This document shows positions 25,858 to 33,112 of a stretch of DNA of 64,000 nucleotides, piece after piece. A program made the position numbers and the translations under genes. Below the pieces are notes generated by a model. It saw only the letters and a list, made by a program, of their open reading frames with translations, ran no database searches and was not told the DNA's origin. Source of the stretch: Fen-1077 sp050014355 (GTDB lineage: Bacteria > Chloroflexota > Dehalococcoidia > Dehalococcoidales > RBG-16-60-22); assembly GCA_050014355.1 (NCBI GenBank), contig JBEKDL010000004.1, positions 23,000-86,999 of the forward strand. The letters run 5' to 3'. How positions within the stretch are numbered: the stretch's first letter is position 1; every line of letters begins with the position of its first letter.

Positions 25858-26601
25858 ATGGCTATGCTACTCAAACAAACCGCCATCGAAACCAGACTAT
25901 TTCTTAGAAGGAGAAGCGAACTTCTCTGGACCCTGGCCTTCCCGATAATGTTTATGGTGCTTTTCGGCCTTATTTACGGCAACACGCAATGGAACGGCAT
26001 GGACATGCGGGCGGTGGACTTTCTCCTGCCCGGCATTATCGTCATGGGAGCGATGGTGACCGGCATCATGCGCACCTCCGTCGGATTCGTGGGAGAACGT
26101 GAAAAAGGAATTTATCGCCGCCTGGGCCTGACCCCGCTAAAAAGGCAGACGCTCATCGGCAGCCAGTTGTTGCAGCACTATATCGTCATTGTCGTTCAGA
26201 CCATACTGCTGATAGCCATCGGCGTTACTTTCTTTAAAGTCAATATTACGGGCAATATGTTCCTGTTCTGGCTCGTGGTTTCCATCGGCGCTCTGTGCTT
26301 TATGAGCATCGGCTTTGCCCTCACCGGCCTTATCAAGACCGCGCGCAGCGCCACGCCCATCAACCAGATGGCCTACTTCACCCTGATGTTCCTCGGCGGC
26401 ATCTTTTTCCCCAACAGCATGCTGCCCCATTTTCTGGCGAATGTAGCCAATGCGTTGCCCTCTACCCAGATGAGCGACGCCCTGCGCATGGTCGCTTACC
26501 AGGGAGGCGGCATCGCGGACATCTGGCAAAATATGGTCATCATGGCGGGGTGGATACTGGCCTGCCTGGCCATCTCTATCAAGTTTTTCCGCTGGGAATA
26601 A
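25858..26601 (+). CDS. ABC-2 exporter permease (DrrB-like)
   Basis: A 247-residue permease with six membrane segments. A signature GEREKGIYRRLGLTPLKRQTLIGSQLL in the coupling loop (about residues 78-104) and FLGGIFFPNSMLPHFLANVANALPSTQMSDALR near the end are hallmarks of the ABC-2 family. AGGAGG lies 8 bases before ATG. It forms a transporter with the 24928 ATPase. The substrate cannot be read from sequence. Confidence 0.87.
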   Translation: MAMLLKQTAIETRLFLRRRSELLWTLAFPIMFMVLFGLIYGNTQWNGMDMRAVDFLLPGIIVMGAMVTGIMRTSVGFVGEREKGIYRRLGLTPLKRQTLIGSQLLQHYIVIVVQTILLIAIGVTFFKVNITGNMFLFWLVVSIGALCFMSIGFALTGLIKTARSATPINQMAYFTLMFLGGIFFPNSMLPHFLANVANALPSTQMSDALRMVAYQGGGIADIWQNMVIMAGWILACLAISIKFFRWE

Positions 26602-26659
26602 ATTTCAATTCGTACGGTAGATAATCTTGCAGCGGGCGGCTTTCACTCTATTCTCCCAA

Positions 26660-26678
26660 ACAGGCATTATTTGCCTGT
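26660..26678. other. 7-bp hairpin between the exporter and the Fur-family gene
   Basis: ACAGGCA (26660-26666) and TGCCTGT (26672-26678) pair around a 5-base loop. There is no T run, so it is either a weak terminator or a protein site. It lies 20 bases before the -35 box at 26699. Confidence 0.35.
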
Positions 26679-26698
26679 GCGCGCCTTCTGACGCCCAT

Positions 26699-26728
26699 TT
26701 GACAGGTAAAAGACCGGTATGCTATACT
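26699..26728 (+). promoter_or_regulatory. Promoter of the Fur-family regulator
   Basis: TTGACA (26699-26704), an 18-base spacer and TATACT (26723-26728) with an extended TG. A perfect -35 and a good -10 make this one of the strongest promoters in the window. No clear Fur/Zur palindrome was recognised. Confidence 0.7.
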
Positions 26729-26766
26729 CATCGTTAAACGACATCTAATTTCAACTGCAATACGAT

Positions 26767-27207
26767 ATGAGACTTACAGCGAATAGGATAGCGGGAATTC
26801 TCCGGGAGCATGGACATAAACTTACCCCCCAGCGCCATGTCGTACTTAAAGTGATGGCCTCGAGCCACGACCATCTAACACCGGAAAGCATATACGAGAA
26901 GTCACGCCTGGAAAACCCGACCATCGGCCGTGTCACGGTCTATCGCACTCTTGACCTGCTCGGCAAACTGAATTTAGTCTGCCGGGTCCATGCCGATGGC
27001 AGATGCCGGAACTATATGATGAGGAGACCTGCAGAACATCACCATCATCTGGTCTGTTCGGGCTGCGGCAAAGTCGTAGATTTCACCAGCTGCGGTCTTA
27101 ACGAGATGGAAAAAAAACTGTCCCTGGAAAGCGGCTTCGATATTAAAGGCCACTTACTCGAGTTTTACGGCCTCTGCCGCGATTGCGTCGTAAATATCCC
27201 GCTTTAG
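26767..27207 (+). CDS. Fur-family metal-responsive regulator (Zur-like by context)
   Basis: A 146-residue Fur-family protein. A winged helix with RVTVYRTLDLLGKLNLV (residues 55-71) is followed by the metal-site segment AEHHHHLVCSGC (residues 89-100) and two structural zinc pairs, C97/C100 and C137/C140. It precedes a zinc/manganese-type ABC importer (27297-29966), so zinc (Zur) or manganese control of that importer is the best reading. Sequence alone cannot separate Zur, Mur and PerR. The ATG lacks a clear Shine-Dalgarno sequence. Confidence 0.82.
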   Translation: MRLTANRIAGILREHGHKLTPQRHVVLKVMASSHDHLTPESIYEKSRLENPTIGRVTVYRTLDLLGKLNLVCRVHADGRCRNYMMRRPAEHHHHLVCSGCGKVVDFTSCGLNEMEKKLSLESGFDIKGHLLEFYGLCRDCVVNIPL

Positions 27208-27258
27208 TTTTTCGTTTTCATGGCACAATAAAGTAAAACTAATTATTTAAAGTAGATA

Positions 27259-27365
27259 CCCACGGGCAGAGCCCGTGGCACTTTGTAACTCAAGCTTTGC
27301 TGCACGCCCTTCGGGCGGTTACGCATTCACCCACGGGCAAAGCCCGTGGAACCCTGCCCTTCGGG
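27259..27365. repeat. Cluster of palindromic hairpin repeats in front of and inside the znuA start
   Basis: Two near-identical hairpins, CCACGGGC-AGA-GCCCGTGG (27260-27278 region) and CCACGGGC-AAA-GCCCGTGG (27331-27349), flank a GCCC-TTC-GGGC hairpin (27305-27316); another CCC-TTC-GGG lies at about 27356-27365. They resemble REP-like dispersed palindromes. The second hairpin is translated as part of the predicted znuA N-terminus. Confidence 0.75.
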
Positions 27366-28274
27366 TTTATTCTGGGTGCCCTCGTTGTGCTGGTTCTTCC
27401 GGGTATGCTGGCCTGTCAGCCGGGCGCGGGCACCGCCAATAATAGCCAGAAATCCATTGTTGTTACCTATTCAATCCTTGGTTCCATAGTCAAAGACCTG
27501 GTTGGCGATAAGGCGACTGTAACCGTATCGATACCAAATGGACTGGACCCACATGAGTGGGAGCCTTCGGCCAGAGACATAGAAAGGATAAACAAGGCCG
27601 ACCTCGTTATTGAAAACGGGCTCGGGCTTGAAGGCGGTCTGGAAAAGACCCTGGCCACGGCCAGAAGCAATGGAGTAAAATTTTTTACGGCTTCCGATTA
27701 CATTACTGTCCGTCATGTCGGAGCGGGGGAAGGAATTCCTTCCGGTGACCCCGACCAAGTGATTGGCGCCGCCGACCCCCATATATGGATGGACCCGGTA
27801 AGCATGAAGAGTGTCGTTAGCGCGCTGGCTCTCGCGCTGAAGAAAGACCTTAATCTGGACGTTACCGGCCAGGCAACGGACCTGGAAAACCGGCTGGACA
27901 GCCTGAACTCCGAGGTTGCTGATATAGTGGCACAGATACCTTTAACTGAAAGAAAACTCGTCACCGGCCATGAATCAATGGGGTACTTCGCCCAGCGTTA
28001 CGGCTTTAAACTGGTCGGTGTTATTATTCCCAGTCTATCTTCACAGGCCGGGGTATCAGCCGCCGACCTGGCGGCTCTTAAAAAGGCCATCCAGAATAAC
28101 CAGGTTAAAGCGATATTCACCGAGCTTGGCACTTCACCGGCGGTGGCTAAAGCCATCGGGGATGAAACGGGGGTCAAGGTGGTCGAGTTAACAACCCACG
28201 CTCTACCTGGTGATGGTTCTTATTTTACATTCCTGCTAAATCTCACTAATATTGTGGTTAACGCCCTGAAATAA
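27297..28274 (+). CDS. znuA: Metal (Zn/Mn) ABC transporter substrate-binding lipoprotein
   Basis: A 325-residue cluster A-I solute-binding protein. It has a lipoprotein signal with Cys40 in GMLAC. Metal-ligand histidines lie in the three family positions: H86 (LDPHEW), H162 (DPHIWMDP) and H225 (TGHESMGYF). An acidic fourth ligand is expected near the C-terminus. There is no long His-rich loop, so zinc versus manganese is open. The first about 20 residues are encoded by palindromic repeats and start at TTG 27297 without a clear ribosome-binding site, so the N-terminus is uncertain. It leads the znuABC operon downstream of the Fur-type gene. Confidence 0.85.
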   Translation: MLHALRAVTHSPTGKARGTLPFGFILGALVVLVLPGMLACQPGAGTANNSQKSIVVTYSILGSIVKDLVGDKATVTVSIPNGLDPHEWEPSARDIERINKADLVIENGLGLEGGLEKTLATARSNGVKFFTASDYITVRHVGAGEGIPSGDPDQVIGAADPHIWMDPVSMKSVVSALALALKKDLNLDVTGQATDLENRLDSLNSEVADIVAQIPLTERKLVTGHESMGYFAQRYGFKLVGVIIPSLSSQAGVSAADLAALKKAIQNNQVKAIFTELGTSPAVAKAIGDETGVKVVELTTHALPGDGSYFTFLLNLTNIVVNALK

Positions 28275-28282
28275 GGATAACC

Positions 28283-29134
28283 GTGGACTTACTAATAACG
28301 CCGTTTTCAAACAATAGTTTCATGCTCCAGGCTCTTACCGCCGGTATCCTGGTTTCCATAGCCTGTGCTATTGCCGGTACTTTTGTGATATTGCGCGGGC
28401 TGGCTTTCATCGGGGATGCGCTGGCCCACGGTGTATTGCCCGGTATTGCCGTGGCAATTTTAGCGGGTTTTCCCGGGATAATCGGGGCGGCGATAGGCGC
28501 CGCGTTCATGATTGGCGGCATCACGCTGATTACCAGGCGTTCGCGATTATCCTCTGATACTGCTATCGGGCTTTTATTCATCGGAATGCTGTCCCTGGGT
28601 GTCGTCATCGTGTCCCGCTCCAACTCTTTCAGCGGCGACCTTACCCGCATACTCTTTGGCGAGATTCTGGGCATCAGCACACGGTCAATTTTGATTCAGC
28701 TGATAACCACGATTATTATCGCGGCTATCGCTATCATTTGCGCCCGGCCGTTCCTGCTGCTAAGTTTTGACCCCGAGCAGGCCCAGGTGGCCGGTTTCTC
28801 CGCACGCTTTTATCATAATATTATGCTCTTCATGGTCGCGGCCACCGTGATTGTATCTTTCCAGACCGTGGGCACTCTACTCGTCTTCGGTTTGCTTATC
28901 GCGCCGGCCGGCGCCGGTGCCCTGCTGGCGCGGCGCATCGAAGTGATGATAGCCTGGGCGATACTCTTCGGCATTCTGTCAATGTATTCAGGGTTATTAA
29001 TCAGCTATTATTTTAATCTGGCCGCGGGAGCTTCGGTGATACTCGTGACAGTGTTAATCTTTTTTATCGTTTTTACTATTCAGAATATACGGCATCGCCG
29101 GCTGGTCCATCCCCGGGAGTTGAAACATGTATAA
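28283..29134 (+). CDS. znuB: Metal ABC transporter permease
   Basis: A 283-residue permease of the ABC-3 family with eight to nine hydrophobic segments. The motif GLAFIGDALAHGVLPGIAVAI (about residues 36-57) is the signature of ZnuB/MntB permeases, and SFQTVGTLLVFGLLIAPAGAGALLARR near residue 190 matches the family. The GTG start at 28283 follows AAGGATAA. It overlaps znuC by 8 bases. With ZnuA and ZnuC it makes the high-affinity zinc or manganese importer. Confidence 0.9.
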   Translation: MDLLITPFSNNSFMLQALTAGILVSIACAIAGTFVILRGLAFIGDALAHGVLPGIAVAILAGFPGIIGAAIGAAFMIGGITLITRRSRLSSDTAIGLLFIGMLSLGVVIVSRSNSFSGDLTRILFGEILGISTRSILIQLITTIIIAAIAIICARPFLLLSFDPEQAQVAGFSARFYHNIMLFMVAATVIVSFQTVGTLLVFGLLIAPAGAGALLARRIEVMIAWAILFGILSMYSGLLISYYFNLAAGASVILVTVLIFFIVFTIQNIRHRRLVHPRELKHV

Positions 29135-29966
29135 TCAGGGAAAGGCTTTTGCCTCACCAAAGAACCCCGGCGCTCTATGTATACAGACCAGGGCGCTTGA
29201 TATTGGTTACGCCGACGAGGTTGTCGTGGCGGATATCAACTTCGAGCTAAGACCGGGCGAGGCCATCGCCCTTATCGGCACTAATGGCTGCGGTAAATCG
29301 ACCCTTTTAAAAACGATTGTGGGTCTGCTGCCGCTTCTGGGAGGCCACCTGTCGGTATTCGGAGCTCCTCCCGGCAACACCCCTTCCCGGATAGCCTATC
29401 TTGGTCAGTTCCATGCCTCCGGGTTTGTCCTACCTATCCGCACTACAGATGCGGTGCGCATGGGCCGCTTCCCTCTTTATGGCCTGTGGAAGCGCATGGG
29501 CCGGCAGGATGATGATATTATTTTTTCCGCCATGCGCACCATGGGAATCGAAAAACTGGCCGACTCTCCATTACGCTCACTATCCGGCGGGCAGCAACAG
29601 CGGACCTATATCGCCCAGGTCCTGGCTCATCAGGCGGACCTGCTGGTGCTCGATGAGCCGACGTCCGGTCTGGATGCCGGCGGCAGAGAACTCTATTTGC
29701 AGGCAATAAATAATGAGCTACGCCGGGGAGCTTCGATTATCGTGGCCACGCATGATATCCAGGAAGAAGCGGCGCTTTGCCATCAGGTAATGCTCCTGGC
29801 CCGCAAAGTAGTCGCTATCGGCGCGCCGCAGGATGTAATCACGCCCGAAGCCTTGCTGAAGACATTTGGCATCGTGGTGACCGGTGATAAACGTCTTCAG
29901 GTAATTGAGACCAAACACGGGCATGGCGGTAGCGGGCCACCGGACGTCACCCAAGAGGAACATTAA
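29127..29966 (+). CDS. znuC: Metal ABC transporter ATP-binding protein
   Basis: A 279-residue ATPase with Walker A GTNGCGKST (about residues 50-58), the signature [16 protein letters not shown], Walker B LLVLDEPTSGLD and the H-loop IIVATHDIQEEAAL. The N-terminal about 15 residues before CIQTRALDIGYADEVVV look non-homologous, so translation might begin a little later. It overlaps znuB by 8 bases and completes the importer. A His/Gly-rich tail (KHGHGGSGPP) at the C-terminus could bind metal, which is unusual but minor. Confidence 0.9.
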   Translation: MYNQGKAFASPKNPGALCIQTRALDIGYADEVVVADINFELRPGEAIALIGTNGCGKSTLLKTIVGLLPLLGGHLSVFGAPPGNTPSRIAYLGQFHASGFVLPIRTTDAVRMGRFPLYGLWKRMGRQDDDIIFSAMRTMGIEKLADSPLRSLSGGQQQRTYIAQVLAHQADLLVLDEPTSGLDAGGRELYLQAINNELRRGASIIVATHDIQEEAALCHQVMLLARKVVAIGAPQDVITPEALLKTFGIVVTGDKRLQVIETKHGHGGSGPPDVTQEEH

Positions 29967-29999
29967 TTTGTATCTCCGGTCTCACTCAATAGATAGTCT

Positions 30000-30788
30000 A
30001 TGATAGCGATTAATGTGGACCCGGTGGCCTTAACTATCGGACCTTTATCTGTCCGCTGGTACGGCTTGATGTATGTCGTGGGCATCAGCGTCGGTTTACT
30101 GATAGCCTGGCCATATGCCAAGGCCAAAGGGTTCATCGCCAACCAGTTTGTAACAATCGTTTTATGGGCGGTTCTGGCAGGGTTCGTCGGCGCCAGACTG
30201 TACTACGTCGTTCAACAACCTTTAGGACCATACCTCGTAGAGCCGTGGCGCATTCTGGCAGTATGGGAAGGCGGGATGGCCTTTTACGGGGCCATCTTCG
30301 CCGTAGTAATCGTGTTATTTATTGCGGGCTGGCGCCTGAAAATTTCCACTCTGAAACTACTGGACGTCGGGGCGCTTTTTGCCGCAGTTGGACAGTTCTT
30401 TGGCCGCATCGGTAACTTTATCAACGGAGACGTTATCGGTTACCCTACGGGTTTACCCTGGGGAGTGGTGTACGCTAATCCCAACTCATTCGCTCCAAGA
30501 CACGATATAGCCTACCAGCCGGCGGCCGCATATGAGGCCTTGATAAACGTACTGCTCTTCGGTCTTCTCTGGTGGCTGCAGAACAGACTGAAGCCGGGCG
30601 TATTATTCTTTGTCTACATCCTTGGCTATTCCATCAGCCAGATAATCGTGTTTACCTGGCGGGATAACGAGGTAGTATTCCTTGGACTGAAGCAGGCGCA
30701 ACTGACGGCCATAATAGTTATCATCATCGCTGTAGCTATTTTTCTGGCGTTGTTCAGGCGACAGCGTAAACCCGCAACCAGACCTTGA
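30000..30788 (+). CDS. lgt: Prolipoprotein diacylglyceryl transferase
   Basis: A 262-residue seven-helix membrane enzyme that transfers diacylglycerol to the lipobox cysteine of prolipoproteins. The Lgt signature occurs as GRIGNFINGDVIG (residues 135-147), with the essential-type Arg136 and Asn139. The position that is glutamate in the usual GNFxNGE is aspartate here (D144), a conservative change. The N-terminal RWYGLMYVVG and C-terminal GYSISQIIVFTWR match the family. It follows znuABC by 33 bases. It would process ZnuA, PstS and the MacA-like lipoproteins. Confidence 0.92.
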   Translation: MIAINVDPVALTIGPLSVRWYGLMYVVGISVGLLIAWPYAKAKGFIANQFVTIVLWAVLAGFVGARLYYVVQQPLGPYLVEPWRILAVWEGGMAFYGAIFAVVIVLFIAGWRLKISTLKLLDVGALFAAVGQFFGRIGNFINGDVIGYPTGLPWGVVYANPNSFAPRHDIAYQPAAAYEALINVLLFGLLWWLQNRLKPGVLFFVYILGYSISQIIVFTWRDNEVVFLGLKQAQLTAIIVIIIAVAIFLALFRRQRKPATRP

Positions 30789-30833
30789 GAAAACGAGCGG
30801 AAGGACTGCGGTACCGCTCGAAAAGGAGAGACC

Positions 30834-31605
30834 ATGTTCAAGGTAAAAGCAACGGTAATTGATTTCCTCGGCGACAAAGAAAAATACCCGTGCCATCATC
30901 GATATAAACTCGGCGATGAGTTTATCTTCGATGGCGAGAGCTTTTCTGGTACAATTTGTCCGAGCCTGGCGCCCCTGGTCGTGCCTAAAATAATTGAGCT
31001 TCATGCCGCCGGGCCGAGATACCGGGACACGCTATTTTATTACCCTTTCCTGTACTCTCCGGTGAGCGCGGAGGACCCTTCGCTGAAAAGTGAGCGCGGA
31101 GGACCCTTCGCTGAAAATCTTCGACGGTGTCGGGTTCAGGAATGTCCTGCAGACCTATACAGAACCCAGATACCACATGGCTAACCTAGCCAGCAGCGGC
31201 TTTAAATGGCCGCCGCCCGAAGCGAGGACCGTGCGCAAGGACGTCACGATTATCTGCCCTGACTACCGCACCTCCGTGAAGGTGAAGCTTGAAGCCTTCG
31301 ACTTAAGCGATAAAGGCCGCAACATACCCTATTTCCGCAGAGAAATGGTACTCTTGCACAAGATTCAAAAAAAGCCGGGCATCAAAATAGATGATATCCT
31401 CGGCGAATTTTCCCGTGAACAGATAGAAGGGATATACCCGGCTTTAAGCCAGGTAATGGTCCGGATGTTAGTGGAGGAGCTGGAGCTAATGTCCTACCTG
31501 GGAATCCAAGATGACCGAGCTAAAATCACCAAAAAAGGGAAGGCTAAACTTGCCGGTTTCAGAGCGGGTCTATCGAAGGAAGAGATAAAGGCGCTGGAAA
31601 TTTAA
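30834..31605 (+). pseudogene. TIGR04076-like protein gene, frameshifted by a 28-bp tandem duplication
   Basis: Two overlapping frames, 30834-31184 (116 codons) and 31090-31605 (171 codons), are halves of one gene. Bases 31062-31089 are exactly repeated at 31090-31117; removing one copy restores a single frame of 247 residues. The N-terminal half (MFKVKATVIDFLG...GDEFIFDG...TICPSLAPLV) resembles the small TIGR04076 family, and the C-terminal half is helical. AAAGGAG precedes ATG 30834. The duplication also places GTG 31090 downstream of a GGAGG, so a separate C-terminal fragment might be made. The function is unknown. Confidence 0.75.
31062..31117. repeat. Perfect 28-bp tandem duplication
   Basis: Two identical adjacent 28-base units, 31062-31089 and 31090-31117. 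The unit begins GTGAGCGCGG and ends CGCTGAAAA. The unit length is not a multiple of three, so it shifts the reading frame of the gene it lies in. Exact identity suggests a recent and potentially reversible event. Confidence 0.97.
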
Positions 31606-31663
31606 CCGGATAATCCGGGCTCTTTCCATTCTTTTTACCTTCCCCGAAAAATCAAGCCAAAGG

Positions 31664-31699
31664 TGCAATTTGATTGCATCGCTGCCGATGGTCTATAAT
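31664..31699 (+). promoter_or_regulatory. Promoter with palindromic site before the CoA-transferase gene
   Basis: TATAAT at 31694-31699 with no canonical -35. Just upstream the inverted repeat TGCAAT-TTG-ATTGCA (31664-31678) occupies the -35 region and could be an operator or activator site. Confidence 0.5.
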
Positions 31700-31794
31700 C
31701 GAGTAGCTATAGAACATTGTTCCTGTAACTTTCCGGACGTAACACAGGTCTAATCGTAACCATAAAGTGCGGCAAATAATCTCGAGGAGGCGCC

Positions 31795-32985
31795 ATGGCT
31801 AGCGTACTGGAAGGGATTAAAGTTCTGGATTTGACGCAGGTGTATTCCGGGCCGTTTTGCACGCTGCTGCTTAAAGATATGGGCGCTGAAATCATTAAAA
31901 TTGAAAGGCCTGGCGCCGGTGACCTGATAAGGAACGATGTGCCGCATACGGAAGGCATGGAAGGCGGCCCTTTTATTATCTTGAACCGCGGGAAAAAAAG
32001 CCTGACTCTGAATCTAAGGACTGAAAAAGGCCGCAATATCTGCAAAGAGCTGTCTAAAAAAGTCGATGTGCTGGTCGAGAATTTCAGCCCGGGGACGATG
32101 GACAAGCTCGGCCTTGACAGCAAAGTGCTCTGCAAGCTGAACCCCGTCCTGATATATGCCTCGATTTCCGCCTACGGGCAGACCGGCCCTTTGCGCGATT
32201 ACCCCGGCTTTGACCCGGTCGCCCAGGCCATGGGCGGCATGACCGCCGTCACCGGCTTCCCGGATAATCCCACCCGTTGCGGTGTATCAATTGCCGACTT
32301 TTCCACCGGCATTTTTACCGCGTATTCCATCATCGGCGCGCTGTTTCACCGGATGAAAACCGGCGAGGGCCAGACGATAGATATTTCCATGCAGGAATGT
32401 ATCTGGCAATTGACCTCTATCGAGTTTGCGCCATACTATTTCCTTAACGGCCAGGACCCGCCGCGCCTGGGAAACCGGCATGCGGCGATGATACCCTGCA
32501 ACCTTTACCCCACCCAGGACGACAGAATCTTTATCATGGCCGGCGTCCTCGACCAGCTCAAGCGGCTTTATACCACCATGGGCCGTCAGGACCTCCTTAA
32601 CACCCCGCTCTGCGCCAACCAGAACGAACGCTACAAGTACCGGGATGAAATCGATAACATAATCACGGGCTGGACAAAGACCAGGAAGACCGATGAAATC
32701 ATGGCGCTGCTCCGCAAAGCCGATGTACCCTGCTCCAGATTCCCCACCTTCACGGAAGTCTGCCATGACCCGCAACTGCTAAGCCGGAACGCCATCATCG
32801 AAGTGGAACAGATGATATCGGGTAAAGTGAAAGTCCCCGGCTCTCTCTTCAAGCTTTCTAAAACGCCCGGCAAAATCGATTACCCGGCCCCGTTCCTCGG
32901 CCAGGATAATCACGATGTTTTATCAGAAATGCTCGGCTACAGCGGGGAAGAAATAACGAAGCTGACTGATGAAGGTGTCCTCTAA
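31795..32985 (+). CDS. Class III (CaiB/BaiF) acyl-CoA transferase
   Basis: A 396-residue family III CoA-transferase. The N-terminus is LEGIKVLDLTQVYSGPFCTLLLKDMGAEIIKIE, then comes an LNRGKKSLTLNL strand, and the catalytic aspartate falls at residue 168 (SIADFSTG), the position that forms the aspartyl-CoA thioester intermediate. GGMTAVTG and GEGQTIDISM motifs are also present. The enzyme moves CoA between carboxylic acids; the substrate pair (formyl, succinyl, carnitine or aromatic acids) is not predictable. GGAGG 7 bases before ATG supports the start. The promoter carries a palindrome. No acyl-CoA pathway genes adjoin it. Confidence 0.88.
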   Translation: MASVLEGIKVLDLTQVYSGPFCTLLLKDMGAEIIKIERPGAGDLIRNDVPHTEGMEGGPFIILNRGKKSLTLNLRTEKGRNICKELSKKVDVLVENFSPGTMDKLGLDSKVLCKLNPVLIYASISAYGQTGPLRDYPGFDPVAQAMGGMTAVTGFPDNPTRCGVSIADFSTGIFTAYSIIGALFHRMKTGEGQTIDISMQECIWQLTSIEFAPYYFLNGQDPPRLGNRHAAMIPCNLYPTQDDRIFIMAGVLDQLKRLYTTMGRQDLLNTPLCANQNERYKYRDEIDNIITGWTKTRKTDEIMALLRKADVPCSRFPTFTEVCHDPQLLSRNAIIEVEQMISGKVKVPGSLFKLSKTPGKIDYPAPFLGQDNHDVLSEMLGYSGEEITKLTDEGVL

Positions 32986-33112
32986 CCTCAAAATCCTGTT
33001 AATCAGCGCCTCATAAATGGGGGATAGCACCATACCCAAACCAATGCTAAATCCCACTCGCCGCTACGTGTAAGACGCTATCCTGTTATCAGCCATCACG
33101 TGAAGGTAAATC

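Noticed and set aside
31090..31605. Independent gene starting at GTG 31090
   Set aside because: It is the downstream half of the 30834 gene; removing one 28-bp unit restores one frame. A separate product is possible but not the ancestral state.
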